Part shown: one piece after another, positions 61,998-64,000 of the stretch | Layout: each line of letters starts with the position of its first letter | Numbering within the stretch: position 1 is the stretch's first letter | Assembly (NCBI GenBank): GCA_041941305.1 | Contig: JBGTQJ010000001.1 | Span: 310,001-374,000, forward strand | Source of the DNA: JANSWP01 sp041941305 | GTDB lineage: Bacteria; Bacteroidota; Bacteroidia; Chitinophagales; Saprospiraceae | Length of the DNA: 64,000 nucleotides | Direction of reading: 5' to 3' | The notes under the pieces: generated by a model | Seen by the model: the letters and a program-made list of their open reading frames with translations, nothing else | Database searches by the model: none | Told to the model about the DNA's origin: nothing | Position numbers and translations under genes: made by a program

Positions 61998-62476
61998 AAA
62001 AAATTATTGATGTAATTCTATACAGATTCTAAAAAGTCGCAAAAATAAGGCTAATTGATTGAAACGTCTTTATTGAAAATTGATTTCGCGTGGATATTAC
62101 TATTTTTCAAGGTTAAAACAGCATCCTAACGTGAAAAAGAAAACCAGACTTTGAGGTTTCCGATTCAAAAATTTATCCTTCTACATAATTCGAAATCGGC
62201 TAAAATAGCTCTCCATTAATTCTTTTTTAATAATGACCCTAAATAACAAAGCTACCTAAACAACTGTAAATCAAGGCTTTATATTGAAAAAAATTATTTT
62301 CCTTTTTTGGTTTAAATTCAATTTCAACAGTTACCTTTGCGCGGAAAATTTCATGGTATCTGGATGATTTAATATTAAACACAAAACTGGAAATGAGGTA
62401 TTGCAAAAATCCTCCTGTCAAACTACTTATTAAATTATTCAGAGCTTATTTATTGACAAGACGAAGCTTTTAGATT
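61998..62476. other. gap between divergent dusB and nhaD
   Basis: A 479-base AT-rich interval without an ORF or inverted repeat of note. It must hold both promoters; only the nhaD promoter (62306-62339) is clear. This is one of the few large gaps here with no long palindrome. Confidence 0.55.
62306..62339 (+). promoter_or_regulatory. Bacteroidota-type promoter for nhaD
   Basis: TTTG at 62306-62309 and TACCTTTG at 62332-62339 match the phylum consensus with a 22-base spacer. Transcription would begin near 62346, leaving a leader of about 130 bases before the ATG at 62477, long enough for regulation. Confidence 0.65.
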
Positions 62477-63820
62477 ATGCTCACCGCTGTAATTATTTGT
62501 TTTATTATTGGATATGTAACCATTGTATTTGAACATCCACTCAGATTGGACAAAACGGTCCCTGCTTTAATAATGGGAGCCTTAACCTGGGCTTTTATTT
62601 CTTTAGGGCATTTAGAAGTTGTCGACCATCACCATCATGTAGCTGCACTGGATGGGGTATTGTTGCACCATATTGGAAAAGTTGCAGAGATTTTATTCTT
62701 CCTCCTGGGGGCGATGACCATTGTGGAATTGATCGATTTGCATCAGGGATTTTCTGTAATAACCAGTCGTATCAAAACGACCAGTAAGAAGAACATGATG
62801 TTTTTGATATGCATCCTGGCATTTTTTCTATCTGCAACTTTGGATAATCTGGCTTCCACCATTGTTTTGGTCTCCTTGTTGAGAAGATTGGTACCTACAA
62901 GAGAAGAGAGGTTGTGGTTTGTGAGTATTGCAGTCATCGCAGCCAATGCCGGCGGTGCCTGGTCTCCAATTGGAGATGTTACAACGACCATGCTTTGGAT
63001 TGGTAAAAAAGTCTCCACTCAGGGCTTGATCACGCATTTGGTTTTACCTTCTATTGTATGCATTGCTATTCCAGCTTTTGTCGCTTCCTTCCTGCCGGCA
63101 TTTAAAGGCAATATCACGCTTATGCAAACTTATACGGAGGAGAAAAAGCGAAAACAAAAACTATTGAGTAGTAAAGCGATGTTGTTTGTTGGGGTTGGGG
63201 CTTTGGTCTTTGTGCCCATTTTTAAGGCTTTGACCGGACTGCCTCCATACGTTGGGATGATGCTTTCATTAGGTTTTGTTTGGTTGGTTTCAGAATACAT
63301 ACATCCAGAAGAGGATTTCACTGAAGAGCGCAAACAAATGTATTCAGCCCACCATGCATTGTCCAGAATTGAAATGTCGAGTATTCTTTTCTTCCTTGGC
63401 ATTTTGGTTGCTGTAGCTGCTTTGGAATCTGTAGTCGTAATGGGACCCAATGGCGAGAAAATGGGCTTGTTGATGTATCTGGCAGAAGAACTGCAACTCG
63501 CCATCCCTAATCAGGATGTCGTTATCATCATCCTTGGATTTCTTTCTGCTATAATTGATAATGTTCCACTGGTTGCTGCCTCAATGGGAATGTACCCTAT
63601 GGATGTTTATCCCATGGATTCAACTTTGTGGCATTTTATTGCTTATTCAGCAGGTACAGGTGGTAGTATGCTTATCATAGGAAGTGCAGCTGGTGTTGCT
63701 GCAATGGGAATGGAACGCATTGACTTTATATGGTATCTAAAAAAAGTGGCATGGCTGGCAATGATAGGATTTTTGGCGGGAGCTGCCGTATTTATTTTAA
63801 TGGGTAAATTCTTCTGGTAA
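62477..63820 (+). CDS. nhaD: NhaD-type Na+/H+ antiporter
   Basis: A 447-residue inner-membrane antiporter of the NhaD family (ion transporter superfamily). Hallmarks: HHIGKVAEILFFLLGAMTIV with ELIDLHQGF, then ATLDNLASTIVLVSLLRRLV (conserved aspartate-asparagine), NAGGAWSPIGDVTTTMLWIG, and SAIIDNVPLVAASMGMYPMD. About 11-12 helices. It exports sodium or lithium in exchange for protons. A His-rich loop (VVDHHHHVAALDGVLLHHIG) lies near residue 50 at the membrane face and may sense pH or metal. The start follows a good promoter and long leader. Confidence 0.93.
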   Translation: MLTAVIICFIIGYVTIVFEHPLRLDKTVPALIMGALTWAFISLGHLEVVDHHHHVAALDGVLLHHIGKVAEILFFLLGAMTIVELIDLHQGFSVITSRIKTTSKKNMMFLICILAFFLSATLDNLASTIVLVSLLRRLVPTREERLWFVSIAVIAANAGGAWSPIGDVTTTMLWIGKKVSTQGLITHLVLPSIVCIAIPAFVASFLPAFKGNITLMQTYTEEKKRKQKLLSSKAMLFVGVGALVFVPIFKALTGLPPYVGMMLSLGFVWLVSEYIHPEEDFTEERKQMYSAHHALSRIEMSSILFFLGILVAVAALESVVVMGPNGEKMGLLMYLAEELQLAIPNQDVVIIILGFLSAIIDNVPLVAASMGMYPMDVYPMDSTLWHFIAYSAGTGGSMLIIGSAAGVAAMGMERIDFIWYLKKVAWLAMIGFLAGAAVFILMGKFFW

Positions 63821-63828
63821 AAAAATAA

Positions 63829-63886
63829 CCTGGCAGGTCGATCATTCACTATAAACTGTCGAACCACGACCAATCGACCTGTCAGG
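63829..63886. terminator. 14-bp hairpin after nhaD
   Basis: CCTGGCAGGTCGAT at 63829-63842 pairs with 63873-63886 (one G-U). It begins eight bases after the nhaD stop codon, with a 30-base loop that has partly repeating CGACC words. It probably forms the 3' end of the nhaD mRNA. Confidence 0.65.
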
Positions 63887-63972
63887 GTCGTTCTTCCCTT
63901 CTGATTTGAATTTCTTACATTTAGTCCCAATTAGGGTATGAACTCATTTAATTTTATCAATTCCTTTTCATC

Positions 63973-64000
63973 ATGAAAAAAGCAATTCTCTTTTTGTTGG
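63973..64000 (+). CDS. start of a secreted protein, cut by the window edge
   Basis: The last 28 bases read ATG-AAA-AAA-GCA-ATT-CTC and onward, giving MKKAILFLL, a typical beginning of a signal peptide. Only nine residues are visible, so nothing can be said beyond probable export. About 86 bases separate it from the nhaD hairpin. Confidence 0.5.

Overview
The window looks like chromosomal DNA of a member of the Bacteroidota, most likely a Saprospirales-type relative (inference). Evidence: several very large secreted proteins end in type IX secretion sorting domains (type A at 30272-31822, 32025-34319 and 50204-53545; CHU_C/type B at 7910-10450). There is a SusC/TonB-type receptor with an N-terminal carboxypeptidase-like domain, SprB-type repeats, a LytTR/LytS pair, and promoters of the TTTG...TAnnTTTG type. 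There are no tRNA, rRNA, CRISPR or intact insertion-sequence genes.

Layout. 1-7361: end of an SdiA-regulated-like gene, a secreted orphan, an ECF sigma factor followed by a tiny overlooked ORF and a putative anti-sigma protein, a DoxX-like membrane protein, a DUF2461 protein, a VOC protein, and a 482-residue repeat protein. 7910-16779: a type IX-exported adhesin-like protein, a two-component system, a TPR protein with a TonB receptor, and a tandem pair of near-identical membrane proteins. 17273-23647: DUF4230, rhodanese, a divergent sigma-like gene with a one-TM partner, a POT peptide transporter with a large insertion facing a broken POT fragment, and a TPR membrane protein.

24009-29967 (minus) and 46873-50123 (plus) are the two halves of one type II secretion/type IV pilus-like machine: pseudopilin G, prepilin peptidase, ATPase E, secretin D and a PilM/N-GspL-like protein on one side; three prepilin-like proteins and the platform protein F on the other. 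The halves point away from each other, and the 16 kb between them holds only surface or secreted proteins: a beta-propeller protein, a metalloprotease, and a 3483-residue RHS/YD protein with a 108-residue membrane protein behind it. Removing that block would leave a normal divergent cluster. 50204-64000: another giant type IX cargo protein, then mostly housekeeping genes (xseB, xseA, M23 peptidase, TPMT-like methyltransferase, YegP-like, adenosine deaminase, CCA-adding-type enzyme, dusB, nhaD) and the start of one more gene.

The most striking non-coding property is that many intergenic gaps hold a long, often perfect inverted repeat (up to 29 bp per arm with a 3-nt loop), nearly all different in sequence. 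Some share outer arms but have exchanged cores, some are nested, one sits between G-quadruplex-like G tracts, and two are MITE-like. Some are at transcript ends, but others lie between divergent genes, so termination alone does not explain them. The other main leads are the interrupted secretion locus, an apparently undescribed roughly 120-residue repeat inside the RHS protein, and the 47-codon ORF between sigma and anti-sigma genes.
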